Shown here piece after piece: positions 23,656 to 37,700 of a stretch of DNA of 64,000 nt. Numbering within the stretch: position 1 is the stretch's first letter; every line of letters begins with the position of its first letter. Where the stretch lies: NCBI GenBank assembly GCA_016617855.1, contig JAECUM010003657.1, positions 1-64,000 of the forward strand. The letters run 5' to 3'. The position numbers and the translations under genes are program-made. The notes beneath the pieces are model-generated. The model ran no database searches. It was not told where the DNA came from and saw only the letters and a list, made by a program, of their open reading frames with translations. The stretch is from Megalonaias nervosa (Eukaryota; Mollusca; Bivalvia; Unionida; Unionidae).

Positions 23656-26600
23656 GATTTTAGTCGGTAAGAGGGATAACCTAAACACAGGTAACATGTT
23701 TAACTTTAAGTACCAAATACTACAAAAGTCTACACCATGGAAAATGGGAGAGTGAAACAATTTGCTGTCGAAGAAACTAAGCATAAAATAATGTAAGCTA
23801 TATATTGGAAAATTAAAGGATTACAGGATCATAGAAAGTAACAAATACAGTAAAACTTTATTAACTCTAACTTCACTCAAATAATCTGCAGCACTCAAAT
23901 AACGCAGTTCTAGTGTAAAATATTTTCTTTTCTCTCATTCTTATATGTGTGTGATACAGCTTGCCCATGTGGAATACCCTGTGACACAGCTTGCATATGT
24001 GATACTATAGATGACATCACTATGATCATGACATCATAAACATTTTCTAGGTTTCAAGCATAAATATTTGTAATATTGAAAATACAAATTTTTCCAGAGT
24101 ATAAACAGAAATTCTTGTTTACAACAAAAATGTGTAAAACTATCCAATGATGAAATAATTCTTTGAATACTATGTCTCTCTAACACTACACCAATACCTA
24201 TGATATGCCTTTTTCTCTTTCACTGCTCCTTTCTAATTAGAAATGAGAGGAAAATAATCCATCGTATGTGTTCAGGAATGGAACATGTTGAGGGAAATCT
24301 CACCATTGCAATCAGAATGTGTGGGTAGGAACTTGTACCTGTTCACAAATTCTGACCTGCAAATGGGTTTTCCCTATCCCATACCTATACATGATAGATC
24401 CTATTAATCTCTCACGTCAAAAAAACTCTTTATGACCTGAACCCAAATTCCAAGTCTTCAACACTTTGGCATTTGGAAGTTATGCTGTATTCCAAATTGT
24501 GTTATGAAACAAATCAATCAGACATTTCACCAGAGACAATTAATGCTATTATAGCTCAAAAGTAACAGCTAAATTGTATGACATTTCTCATACACAGTAT
24601 TATTAAACTATCAAGTACGTGTTTAAAAAGGAAGATCCATTGTTTTCTACTGTAATAAATGATGACTTATTTACAACTTGAGCCTTATTCCTGGAAAGCT
24701 ACAACTTAAAACAACATGAAGAATTTCAGACTGAATATTGCACAAGTTGATATGTACATAAAGTTTCAAGGAAAATATCCTGTCCTAATCCTACCACAAA
24801 TAATACTAAATCCTACTGAAATGCTATCTCCATCTGCTGTATGCCAAAAATAGTAATCATTTCTGTAAATTGCAGTGGAACGATTATACCAATATCACTT
24901 CTCTGGCCTTTTGAAACATATTGACCAAGGATGTGTCCTCTGAATGCAAAAAATATTCTCATAAATGTATCAGTTATCCGAACACTCAATTATTCATAAA
25001 ATAAAAAAGTCCAAGTTTCCCAACGTGACTGGATAATCCATGTTCTCCTGTTCAATATGTTGCACATACAGTAAGTAATACACGACTTGAAAAGACAACT
25101 GTTTTGGCATGACTGTCTATCATGTAAGACCAGACTCTAATTGTGATGACCTCAATTAAAAGACCATCTATCTTGTGAGAGTGTATGAATGAACTGGGTT
25201 TAAAAGCACATCAGCACAACCCTGGCTACAGAGTAACAAGCAAAAGCTAGCTAGCCTATGGAGCAAAGTAAAACCTTGCCAAAAACAAAGACAAAGACAC
25301 TTCCAATAAAAAAAAAATATTTACCATAAGACAAAGAGGTAAACATGCTGCAAATACTTATAAAAGCAGCATGAAAAAAGGCAAACAAAATTAAGACAAC
25401 TTTTTGTTGGCAGAGGAGGTGGTCTCTCAAAATGTACTGTATTTCCAGTGAAAATTATCGTCATATACGTTCTTGAAAAGAGACTGAAGTGTCAATTCAA
25501 ATTGCTAGCAATAGCTGATGCAAGATGATTCTTTTAACTAACAAGGAATTTAATTTTAAAAGCAAAAATATATATTCTCCCACCTCTCCATGATGACAAT
25601 AATTTATCATTCTGTGATGTTCATACTTGAAAGAGGAAAGGTAAAATGTAGAAAGGTAAATCAAATTAAACTTTTTGGAGTGTGATAAAGGAGGCTCCTA
25701 ATTAATGAGGTCAGGGTTTTAGTCTTCTTGTAAGATCAAAACATTTGGTCAATGTAAGTAGCATGTAGAAGGTTCTGCTTTGCAAAAATTACAAACCAAA
25801 ATGAATTAAAGTATATGCAATAAAATGGAAAGTGGAGGCATTAATTATAACAATAAATCAGATATACTGGTAATGAGATCAAGATGGCAATATTTCTCTA
25901 GGAGAAACCGATATAAATGAACTACACATGATTGTACATACACAGATCTAGCTAAGTACAGACAACACGGCAAACTTTACTGGATACACAAAATTATCTA
26001 GATACTATAAAATACAAAATCTACAGAAGTGTAATGTGTTGTATGATGCGAAGGGGAAGAGGAAGGGGCATCATGTCAAGAAATGATCACAAGTAATTAA
26101 AACAACTTACTACTGAAGTTGTGAATTTGGAGAATGACTTTAAAAATAACCAAAATTACAAACACATGAACTTTTCATGACTTCATTATTTCAACCTTCA
26201 TAAAAATTTTTAGTAAAATAATTTGAAAATAATTGGATAATATTTTATGAACAAATTCAAAGGATCAAGAACTGTGCAAGTTATGTTTCTTTATAAAGAA
26301 AAACAGATGGAACTAACATGCCAAAATATATAAGCAAACACTATACAGCTTTTCTCCAATAAGCCCATGTAGTCTTTCTTGTACATATATTATAAGTGGG
26401 GTGAATGATGGCTTTTTATTGAAAAACCTTTTTTGAGTAAAAACAGTTCTGCTAAAATTTCTGAATTTATGAATGCACTTGTCATCAATCATGGGCTAAT
26501 CATGGAGGAATTAAAATATTTTTAAATGAACAAAAAAAAATAATTAGAAATTGTTTTAAAATTTAGTTTAAACCTCTCTGGACTTATTGCCATTCTTGTC

Positions 26601-27039
26601 TTACATGCAAATTTATTGCAATTCTGTTTCTATATATGCAAGTAGACATAAATATAGCTTAGTCCCAGTTATAGCTTAGTGACCATCCCTTAAACTTGCA
26701 TGTGTACTACTAAGGACACATTCCTTTTCTTATTTCTTTATTTTGAAATGCAAGTCCATAAAGGAAAATGTTATATACCGATATGAGATATAAATATGAT
26801 GAAGAATATGTTCTACTGCTATAATATTGTTAAAATAAAATAAAATATAGACATGCAGCATCCAACTATCACAAGGAAATGACTAAGCATCTAGAATTAA
26901 AGGAAAATCAAAATCACAAATCAAAAGTACTGACACAAGCTTTGATTTGAATTGTAATGCATACAGTAACAAGAGTCCCTTTATGGGACTGACAATCTAC
27001 TGAACAAAATGAATTTCCAGGAATTCAAGATAAAACCAT
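23656..27039. other. long unassigned region
   Basis: About 3.4 kb of AT-rich DNA with no open frame above chance, no tandem array and no repeat recognised elsewhere in the window. It is downstream of the LRRFIP terminal exon on that gene's strand, but at 7.6 kb or more it is probably intergenic. Confidence 0.45.
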
Positions 27040-27790
27040 CTTTTTACCCTGTAACCCTCTGAGTGGCAAAACCATCTCTGATATCCTTCAGTGATAACAA
27101 GATTCTGAAATAAACTGCTGTGGTACACATACTGGATGTCAGCATGGCACTATTTTCATTTAGGGCAAAGTATACATTAGAAATTTTGGGTAAAACCCCC
27201 ATGTCATAATGATCATCCATTCAAAGGCAGTGACAGCACATTTTTACAACAGCTGTCATGGCAGCAATACTGGATGTATGACTGGTAACATTTTCATTTA
27301 GGACTTGGTAAAAAAACCTGTCACAATGATCAATCATTCAGGGGCTCAGTGACAACAAATGAAAGACAGTCTTCATGGTGGCCAAATTGGTTGTATGATT
27401 GGCACCATTTTTAGCACAAACTAGACATCATAAGAAGTCTTACAGTGAAAACCCCATGTTGATATGACAATCCATTCAGGAGGAGCAGTGATAACAAGAT
27501 TTTTAAGATGACTACTGTGGTAGACATCAGATTAGCACCATTTTAATTTAGGATGAACAAGACATCATAAGAAGTCTTTCAGTGAGAAACCCATGTCGAT
27601 ACATAGATCCATATAGAAGTAGTAATACCAAAATTTTCAAGATTGCAGCCATACTGGATGTCCGATCAGCACAGTTTACATTTAGGACTATCTAGACCAT
27701 ACAATGAATGTGTGTACACAGTTTCATGACAACCCTCCCAAGTAATTTAGAAGGAGCAGCAATAGCAAACTTGTGCTAATGGACAGATAG
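27040..27790 (+). repeat. diverged ~140-bp tandem satellite (family T1), about 5 units
   Basis: Repeated order: CACTGGATGT..., CAGCACCATTTTCATTTAGGAC, CATCATAAGAAGTCTTTCAGTG, AAACCCCATGTCGATATGAC, CATTCAGGAGGAGCAGTGATAAC, AAGATTTTTAAGATG. Units differ by many substitutions. Related sequence occurs at 61610-62275 and, inverted, at 48150-48372. Confidence 0.75.
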
Positions 27791-28551
27791 ATCACACACA
27801 ACAGATCATCACACAAGGTCTTCTGGTCGATGACCAATACAGCTACAGATCTCTTTCAAGTCTCCCTTATTCATACATATACAGAAGGACACCATAATCT
27901 ATAAAAAGCACCAGTTAAATTGTAATGTAATAAGAACCCTGTGATTTATAGATTCTCTTGCCTGACTCAATATAGATGATAAAAGCTCACTGAACTGTCT
28001 TTTTATCTTTGTAAGGACACAGCAATGCTGCACATATAGAAATGATGAAAAAGTTTTGTCTTGAGTAACATTAATGCTCTCTGATACTTTTAGTCTGACA
28101 GGCTTGTTAACTAAAAGAATTCTTAACACAAGTTTGGGCACCAAAATTTCATAAGCTAATTGTTTTTCACTGAGTATTTAATTACTGGAGTAATTTATTA
28201 AGTATGTTTTTTGTATTCTAATGCTTTCCAACATAATAAAAAAACATTGGTGCCATATTTCGTATTTCATATGTACAGGAAAAAATATATGACCCATGTC
28301 ACCCATTATTTTCCATTCAATTGACTTGAAAACTTTTCAAAACATTTTGGAAAAGTAAATATATTTGCATTGCTAAGTTAACACACTTGAATTTACAAAA
28401 AAAAAAACAAAAAAAAAAAACAGCAAGTAAACAAGCATAATATGGAGAGAATCTGTATTGCACCAACAGTCAACTGAACAACAGTACATAATGTGTGTCT
28501 ACTGCACTGGAAGGCCAATAACTGAATTAGCAGAAGCTTTGGTTTGAGGAA
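27791..28551. other. unassigned non-coding stretch
   Basis: Contains A-runs near 28395-28420. No gene or repeat was identified. Confidence 0.45.
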
Positions 28552-28635
28552 CATACCATCTATACTTGCTTACAAGTCGAGTCCAACTAGACCTATGCAG
28601 TTTGTAGCTGGACTCAACTAATAAATGGTCATTGG
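28552..28635. mobile_element. inverted-repeat element family M1, internally deleted copy
   Basis: CATACCATCTATACTTGCTTAC, then AAGTCGAGTCCAACTAG, meets an inverted AGCTGGACTCAACTAATAAATGG. Only the two arms remain. Confidence 0.55.
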
Positions 28636-29695
28636 TACAAGTCCTCATGGTGGTATGTGATTTTTTTTTCCGATGACTTATTGAAAAACTGAGTTGCATG
28701 GTCAACAACAATAACAAGAACAACAACGGTCTCTCACAGGCCTGCAAAACTGCAGGTAATAAAAAAAATTACCACACAATAGAAATTTTTGAATAATAAT
28801 ATCTGGTATATGCAGGACTTATTTTATTTTGGGGGGGAACAAGCAATTTATTGATGAAAGGATACATTTTTCAACTAGCGAAATAATAATATTGAAAACT
28901 TTTAAATATTTGTACAAAGAGTTGTAATAACATAATTTGTGTCCAATTTTCATCAAACTATACATCTTTTTAACAAATTATTATTATGCTGTAAAATTAA
29001 ATTATGAAATAAAGTAATGAAAATTTAACAAATTCTTATTATGCTCTACAATTACTTACTTAATAAAGTATTTTAACTGCTTGCTGTTTTCTGTCCAACC
29101 TTTATTTAAAAAAAGCAGGCAATTCTTACACAAATAAAGGAAGATTTTGATTTTCTTACAAATAAGTGTGATTTAAGTATTGCTGATGATACCAAAGTAC
29201 TTAATGGGGACCTTTGACCTCTAAATTTAGAAGGTTATATCGCACCACACCAGGCTGAAAATCATCATTTATCACTAATGCCTATTCAGCTGAGGGCCTG
29301 TAGTGTCAGATATGCATGCATTACACTTCCTCTTATTACGGTGACGCAAGAAACAATCCAGAACACTTCAAATTCCAAACATCCAGTGGAAGAGGAATGG
29401 AGAAGACATAACAAATGTGGCATCGACTTAACAAACCAGCACAGTTTGTCAACATCAAAAGTCAGTTCCTTTGGTCATGTGCATATAGAAATGGCATGAT
29501 TTTAATTATCTAATTTGACATGAGGTAGCAGTACATGTTCTGTGTGAACGCTGCAACTCTCAACAATGCTGTGGTAGTGGAGCTCACTATCTTATAATAC
29601 TGGTTCCAAGTAAGAAAAGAGTTCCATCTAAACACTCAATTCCTCATCTTTTGTTTTTGAACAAACCAACACAAACCAGCCAAATCATTCTACAC
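28636..29695. other. unassigned non-coding stretch
   Basis: AT-rich, with a short internal repeat (AAATTCTTATTATGCT near 28975 and 29030). No coding signal. Confidence 0.45.
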
Positions 29696-29699
29696 CAGA

Positions 29700-30360
29700 T
29701 CAGCCTGTCTATACAGTACACACTTAATAGAGAAATGCATACACCCAGAACTGCCTGTCTATAATGCACACTTCATAGGAAACTGAATACATCCAAATCT
29801 GCCTGTCTACAATGCACACTTAATAGGAAGCTGCAAACACCCAGATCTGCCTGTCTATAATGCACACTAAACAGAGAAATGCATACACCCAGATCTGTAC
29901 ACTTAACAGGAAACTGCATACACCCAGATCTGCCTGTCTATAATGCACACTAAACAGAAAAGCATACACCCAGATCTGTACACTTAACAGGGTAATGCAT
30001 ACACCCAGATCTGCCTGTCTATAATGCACACTAAACAGAGAAATGCACACACGCAGATCTGTACACTTAACAGGAAACTGCATACACCCAGATCTGCCTG
30101 TCTATAATGCACACTAAACAGAGAAAGGCACACACCCAGATCTGCCTGTCTACAAAGCACACTTCATAGGAAACTGCATACACCTAGATCTGCCTGTCTA
30201 TAATACACACTTAGGGTAATGCATACACCCAGATCTGCCTGTCTATAATGCACACTTAACAGGAAATTGCATACACCCAGATCTGCCTGTATATAATGCA
30301 CACTTAACAGGAAACTGCAACACCAGATCTGCCTGGCTATAAAATACACTTAACAGATCA
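29700..30360. repeat. 48-bp minisatellite with a shorter unit variant, about 15 units
   Basis: Unit AAACTGCATACACCCAGATC, TGCCTGTCTATAATGCACAC, TTAACAGG. A shorter variant lacks the GCCTGTCTATAATGC part (near 29895, 29970 and 30055). The reverse frame stays open over several units, giving a Leu/Val/Cys-rich repeat peptide that is only a by-product. Confidence 0.93.
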
Positions 30361-30414
30361 GAGTTGACACTGTTCAATCTATTTGTGATTCAAGCAAGAA
30401 GTGCTGCAAGAAAT

Positions 30415-30555
30415 GGGAATCACAATGACTGACTGGTTTAGGCACTAGATGCATCCCTAAAAAGGTGCAGGTTCAATGCCCACAACTGGATCAGCTCATA
30501 ATAGATATGTCCTTGGTTAAGGCACTTTATTTGCATTAGCATGATATAACTTTAG
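30415..30555 (+). mobile_element. tRNA-derived SINE-like fragment
   Basis: An A-box-like CTGGTTTAGGCACTAG, then B-box-like GGTTCAATGCC, then CCTTGGTTAAGGCACTTTAT, a motif shared with the minus-strand copies near 33480 and 63150. Confidence 0.6.
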
Positions 30556-30889
30556 GTGCATTATATAAAATGCAAATAACACCATCAACAGCAAAAAATA
30601 ATGATGAACTGTTCAAATAATAGTCCCACCATGTCAATCAACCTTAGTAAACATCTCTTTATCACTTTAGTTTGGACTAATACCAAGACTGCCAGCTGTT
30701 GCTTGGTTTGATTAATTGTATAGTATTACACAATTCAGGCAAACATTTAGAAGCAGAATCTGTCAAATTCCCACAATGGTAGAGCTTTTATATTACTTGA
30801 TATTTGCTTTTTATTTTTTTAACCCTCTGCAAATTTGACAACTGGGAACTTAATATTTCACAGAATTCATGAAGTCATGAAGCTTAAAC

Positions 30890-31400
30890 ATTTATGAAAT
30901 GCTGCATGAAAGGGCCTTGGTGAAATTGATCACATGCTGCATGATTGGCTTTAATGAAACTCACTACATGCTGTATGAATGGCCACAGTGAAACTGATTA
31001 TACACTGCATGAATGGCCTTAGTGAAACTGATTACACACTGCATGAAGGGCCTAAGTGAAACTACATGCTGTATGAATGGCCACAGTGAAACTGATTACA
31101 CATTGCATGAAAGGGCCAAAGTGAAACTGATCACATACTGCATGAACAGCCTTAATGAAACTCACTACATGCTGTATGAATGGCCACAGTGAAATTGATT
31201 ACATACTGTATGAATAGCTTTAGTTGAATTGATTACACACTGCATGAATGGCCTTAGTGAAATTGATTACACACATAATGAAGGGCTTCAGTGAACTTGA
31301 TTACACACTGTGTAAAGGGCCTTAGTTAAATTGGTTACACACTGCACGAAAAACCTTAGTTAAACTGATTACATACTGCATGAAGGGACTTAGTAAAGCC
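30890..31400. repeat. ~34-36-bp minisatellite, about 14 units
   Basis: Unit GCATGAATGGCCTTAGTGAA plus ACTGATTACACACT, imperfect. Confidence 0.9.
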
Positions 31401-33454
31401 GTAAAATATGAAGTTCAGCTCTTAATAAAAATGACAACTTGTGCTTTGAAAAATCTAAATTTCCATGCATAATTATTCTAAATTGTCACATGTGAGTGTT
31501 CTGTACAGTATTAAACTGTAAAGAATTTATTAATAAGATGATCTAAAATGAGTAACACACAATTACAATGTGAAACAATAAAGTGACTGGAATATTCCAA
31601 AAATTATTTTTTTCTTTATCTCTCTGTAAACTAGAACTAATAGCTTATAACCCTGCTTCCAAAGCTAATTTTACCTAATGCCCACATATGAAATACAGAT
31701 ATGAAAATAGTAACCTTGAGTAATCTTTCATACACTTATTACTTTTAGGGTGTACTAATAACTATAAGAATGGGAGTTCCACAGAATAATGTGTCTTGCT
31801 GTTTCCAAAGTTATGGGTTTGCAAAAAGTTTCAACAATGGCCAACATGAAACTTCAACATTGATTTGACTCCAATGCCACCAACAGACAACATTATGTTC
31901 ACTATATCTCATGTGTTTCCAAGAGAAAAATATATTCCTATTTCTGACATAATCCTTAAGTTTTACAAAACTGCACAATTTTGATAACACTGCAAAGCAC
32001 TCTAAAAAAATGTGAGGAACAAAAACTGATTATTACCGGTTAATAGTATACAAAAAGACATTAGAGCAAGTAAACATTCCATGTCAGTACATAAGCATTT
32101 GACTCTTTAATAAGCATCCTTTACATAGATGTACAGTTTAAGGTAATTGTCCTATGTAATTTTAAATCATCTGTTACAAGAAATTCTAGTTGTCAAAATA
32201 ATAATAAATAAAACAAATTTATTCAAATTAGATGCTGGGTTCATGATGGGTTGTGAAAATGTGATCATTGAAACATCCTTCCTTGTGCATCAGCAGGCAG
32301 ATTGTTCCACCCCTAATTTAACGATCAACAAATTTGATAAAATTTAAACATCCAACAAGAATTGCAAAATGGAAATGTGAGAAAAATGGAATAAAAGCCC
32401 TATCTATTTGGGATGAAACAGTTGACCTATGCAGTCTATGACATCAAACAAGTTTCTTTTTAACTGACTGAAAACTTATAGTTTATTAAATGGTCTCTTT
32501 TCAAGTTTATCTGCAATGACAGAGCAGCCAACACAAAACCTGCTTTTCTTGTTGGGAAATCTCACAGGCACTATACATCTTCTCTTGCTTTTATATCATT
32601 CAGGACTTGGTCTGTACATTATAAGCTTTAGGATAAAGTTAATTGCTTAAAAATATTTAACTTTATCATATCTCCTTATTTATTTGGAATAAGATGATTT
32701 GAGTAAATTTTGGATTGGAAAGCCAAGAGTAAGATGGATGGATAAAATAATATTACAACAGTAAGGTCAGAGGGGGAACAAATTGCTTAGTCATGCCTAT
32801 TTCTATACTATTTTCTTCACTTGCAAGAAAAATGTTTCACTCTACTTAATTCCAGGCAGAAATCAATGATTTAAGAGATATTTAACTCATTATCACTACA
32901 AGCCACATTTTTATGTAGTATCCTCCATGACGAATATACCCAAAATGTTTCATAGCAGTGCATAACAGTGTTGAAGAAAATGAATTAAATGCAACAAATT
33001 TAACATTATTCTTATTACGATGACAACAATTATGTCAAAAGTGATCTATATGTCTGGTCTATTTTTTGCAGGCAGGACAAAAATCAAACTTCAGTCGGGA
33101 GCTGAGTAAGCAGATTTAAATTAAAAATCACAAATGATTTGAGTCAATTTACACAATGGACACAGTTTACAACATTACAATGCCTATAATATAATTCCTT
33201 ACCTAATGCATTTACTTGTCTGTAATGCTCACCCAAATGTGAACAGCGTCAACCCTGAGCGGCCATACCTTAATGCACCTATAAATAAGGGTCTGCACTA
33301 TTCATTATATGTATATCTTAAATGAGACAGTGCAGTTTGGTTCAATTTGGTGTTTTAATGCATTGGAGCTCTTTAAAGGCTATCTTGTGCTAACACTGGT
33401 TTGGTTTCAGATTCAAATTTTACAGCAAAGTAAATCTTTGAAAGGTATATCATG
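31401..33454. other. unassigned region downstream of the LRRFIP stop codon
   Basis: About 2 kb, AT-rich. It could include part of a long LRRFIP 3' untranslated region (minus strand), but no signal lets me fix this. Confidence 0.4.
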
Positions 33455-33572
33455 CTGAGGCAAGTAAAGTATAAAGTGCCTTGCCCAAGGACACACCACA
33501 AAGAGGATATGTGCTGATCTGATGGTGGGTATCAAACCAGCAACCTACTAGTCATAAATCCAACACCTTAAC
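33455..33572 (-). mobile_element. SINE-like fragment with CCTTGCCCAAGGACAC motif
   Basis: Shares AAGTGCCTTGCCCAAGGACACACC with 63090-63256. The tRNA-like head is decayed. Confidence 0.5.
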
Positions 33573-34670
33573 AGCATGTGATGACAGATTTAGGTCTATG
33601 CCATTTATGGTTGGATGCAAGCTTTACACAGAAATAAACAATAACAAGACAAAATTGACTTTCATGGCATAATGTAAGATACCAAATTTTGGCACACTGG
33701 AGGGGGCAGAGTATTTGAGCTGTGTTACCCAAAACATCTTTTAATTCATCCCTGAATAATCTAGTTTGTAAAGAACTTTACTTTAAAATCATGTGAACAC
33801 AGGCCTTGTTTGTTCTGAAGTCTAGTTCAGAGGATGGCAATTTCAATATTGACCTACTATCCGACATGGAGGTATATGGAAAGCAATCTAAAATAAAAAG
33901 CATGGGAAGCAATCTAAAAAAGTAAGATTTTGTGTTGAAATCTTTTTTCTTCTTCACAAAAATTGGGCAAATTGTGTGACAGTTTACAATCCCAACAATT
34001 ACTTTTAGTTTTCTGATACTTGGATTTACATGAGTATTTATAAGATAAAGTCTCTATGAAGATGTCATCATTCAAGTGTTTGAACCAAAATTTGCATAGA
34101 GGAATAGAGACCAATTTCTTACGCTGAATCAACCTACCCTCTTTCAGGCACAGGCCAAAAGTAGAATAGGAAAATGGTTTAAATGCAGCAGAATGCCCAG
34201 CAATCTTAACCTGTAAATCATGTGACACAGTAGTAATTTTCACACAAAATCGAACTAAACCCTGATAAAAATCTGGTTACAGTTTATGATTATCTGTTTT
34301 GAAGCCAATTATGGCAAGCATTTGGAGTGGCTAACAATACTGCAATAGTAACTGTTATAAGCTCTGGCATCTAGGACAGATTATGCATCCTCAACCATTC
34401 CATATTTTAGCTATTAAAAGAAAATGTCTTCTACAGCATGCCTGCCACTTGCTTTCCATTCACATAGTTTTTACTCCAATCAAATGGTAGAAGTTCTTCT
34501 TTTTCCATCAAAAATATCCTTCCATCTGTCTATCCCTCAAAGTAATGGTGATCTTGGTTTCACTCGCTGATTACACATGGATGGAGAATATTCTTGTAAA
34601 GCCCTTCTAGTATTACTGGCCAGGCTTTGAGAAAATTGGCAAAAAAATCACACGGGGATCTAATAGATAA
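33573..34670. other. probable LRRFIP 3' untranslated region or flank
   Basis: This lies directly after the stop codon of the terminal exon (34673-34671, minus strand). No repeat or other gene is visible. The poly(A) site is not determined. Confidence 0.4.
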
Positions 34671-34784
34671 TTACTCATTGAAATTGAGCAGGGCACTTCT
34701 AGTTTGTTTAACTTTTTCCAGTCTTTTATTTAAGTGTTTATTCTGGTTCTGCAACTCTTCTACCTGGTTTTGAGAATCCCTCAA
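34671..34784 (-). CDS. LRRFIP2: LRRFIP homolog terminal coding exon
   Basis: Acceptor TGTTTACAG, then 37 codons and TAA (34673-34671). It begins [12 protein letters not shown], contains [19 protein letters not shown] and ends NFNE. KRLEK.K..R.ALL followed closely by the C-terminus is how LRRFIP proteins end. The 3' untranslated region must run below 34671; I could not place its end from sequence alone. Confidence 0.85.
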   Translation of the reverse strand: MRDSQNQVEELQNQNKHLNKRLEKVKQTRSALLNFNE

Positions 34785-37700
34785 CTGTAAACAAAAATTT
34801 TTAAAAAAAGGATTAATAGGTAAAAGCTATCAAAAGCATGAACATATCTCAACAACAGTTATCAAGTACTAGATGTGGAGAACAAAACCCAAATATGTTG
34901 CTATTTCAAGAAAAGTACCACATATATTCAATTACAAGTCAAGTGCAACTGCAAAAACTACATAGATCCTGATCTACCATTGCATAATGTCTGGCAGATC
35001 AGAGTCTGTCTTGAGTTTTCTATTGAGTAATCATAACAAAATGTATAGACCCAGGTCTGTTGGCACATCACACAGCAACAGATCACAGTCTGTGCAGTTT
35101 GCAGTTGGGGTCTATAAGCGAGTATATATGGTACTTCAAAGAGCATATCATGGGCAGACAGGAACTCCTGGCATATCAGAATACAAACTACAGATTCAGC
35201 ACTTTAAAAATTCTACTCATCTGCTAGCATTTACAAGTGGTGGCTAAGGAAGGGCCAGTCATTTTTTCAAGATGTTCATCCGACTGGATGAGTGGAATTT
35301 TAAGCCAATTTAGTATCATGTACAATAAAAGATGAGTAAAATGAATGTATAAGTCTATGTTTCGAGTCACCTGCCCTGAAGTACAAGAAGCCACCAGAAC
35401 ATCTGCAGAGAAACATGCGAAGGTCATGTGGTTTTTGCATTGTTATGTACATTTATATTTTTCAATAACTCCTAGTTCATGATTTCATCTAATTTTTATA
35501 AATTTTATTCATGGCTGTAAATCATGCATAATATCTTCTGTTAAATTTTGCATATGTGACGTATCTTAAGAGCTTAGTATTTCTATCGGATCTATAAACA
35601 GATAATAATTTTAATGATGAGACTTATTGGCACATATGGCTTAATTTCTCAGTGGGTGATGAAGTTTCAATGTTTCCAGAATAATTCTGTAACTTCCCAT
35701 TGGTTGAGCTAGGTCACATGAATAGACCAAATGGACACAAAATGAGCAGTGTTATTTGCCTTGTGGGGACCATTGTGAAATACAGTCGCAAGAGACGGTG
35801 TATACAAGGTAAGAACTGAGCGATCAGATTCATTCTGATTCTGGAGTGATTCACATTTCTTGTGTTCCTGTTGTAAGTCTGCAGACATGTTTTATGTTGT
35901 ACTTAGATATTATTTGAGAGAAAAAAACATTTGTTTGGACTTTTCAGTGGAAATAGAAAGTACTCATTATTTGGACTATAATATTATTCTGGAAATGCTT
36001 TAAGTTAGTTGAAGGAATTCTGGACAAAACCATCATGCCAATATCATGGTTCTTGGAGGACCAGTACATTTCTGGTTTTGAAATTTATAAGGAACTTTTC
36101 ATTCATATAGGACTTTCATAGACCTTTAAAAGGATTAATTTAGAGTCACTTCATAATACTGAACGTTCCTGTCACATTTTTCATTTATAACTTTGATAAT
36201 TAAATTGTTTGTCAAGTTTTACAAAACTTGTTGGTTTTCCTTCTTTTCTGTTACTAACTTTATGACGGTCAACACAGAGTCGTAACAGCATAAATATGAT
36301 AGCAAGTTTTAAACCCTCACCCCCACCAACCCCACTCAAAATACACAAAAATAAACAAATAATATAAAATCACATAAGTGAATAAAAATGGAACAGGAGG
36401 TCATCTACATATGCATGCAAATTTCATCTGTTGATATCGAGCAGTTTTTGTGTAATCAGGTCTAACAAACTTCTGGAAAAGGTAGATGTATACAACTAAA
36501 TCAAAAAGGTTAACATTGGCATCAAAATTGCACATAACACACTACAAAACCTGTACATCCATGACCTGGAAGTGGTCAAAGACTGAGTTTGATTCTCAGC
36601 CAATCAGAAGTGATTGCTATGTATATTTAATTTGTATTGTTTGTTGCTTTTCTCCATAATTATACTTGTATTTTGTAAATTGAACATAGTCCAAAATCAA
36701 GTTAATGGTCTACATGACTAGTGACATTTATTTTGTAAACCTAATACATAGCTAATATTTCTCTATGATTATAGATTAAATATTCAGATCATTATTATTG
36801 GTGGTAAACATGTTTATTTGAATCTGAGTCTAGGACTTTGTTTTCCACTCAGAAATTCCTAAACTTGTTGACAACTTTTAATGTTTTAGAGGAGAGACTA
36901 ACCTACATCCATGCTCATTACTGTGTCTTTGCTTTTTATATCTATGTTGTTAACATGAAAAAGTACTCATTTCTACCATAACATCCAAAGCAGAATCAGT
37001 CTTACTGTTGTGTTCAGTTTTTAATTTACGTGGATTTCTTTATTCAAATTATTATACACTGGAAATAGAATGTGCTTGATAATATTTTTGGACTAAATCA
37101 TTAATTTGGAATTATAGTAAATTCAGTCAAGGATATTTTGGATTTTATTACTGTGATACATCAAAAGACTGTTAACACATCAATACATTCCAGGTCATTG
37201 GCACATTAGCACACTCAAGACTACAGACACATCAGCACATTCAGTACTGCAATTTGTTTGGAACACCAGTGGAATTGAATTGGAACTCTATACATCTGGA
37301 GTTGTTATAGAACTTTTAGAACTATTTTGAGATTTAATTCACAATACTGTAAGTTCTACTTCAATTTTCATTTTGTATTCATGGGAAATAAATAAGTTGT
37401 TGAATTTTACAAAACCTACTGGTTTTCATTCTTTTCTATTACTAAATTTTTTAAGACCATACTGTCATAATAGTGACTTATAAAAAATAAAGTATTTTGT
37501 CATTGGTTGGTATAAAATCACAATATCAAACTTAGTCTCAGAAGTTTTATGATCTCTAGGTCTGGTGACTTTTTTCCTAGGGACTTTTCAATGACTTCCA
37601 AAATTTTATGCATGATATTTTCTAAGGGAAATATAATTTTCTATCCATGTTACTTGGTTCAACACACTTAATATGCATAAATGTATTAGTTATGAAGAGC

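Noticed and set aside
29820..30349. Leu/Val/Cys-rich repeat frames on the minus strand
   Set aside because: Translation of the 48-bp minisatellite; no start context or conservation.
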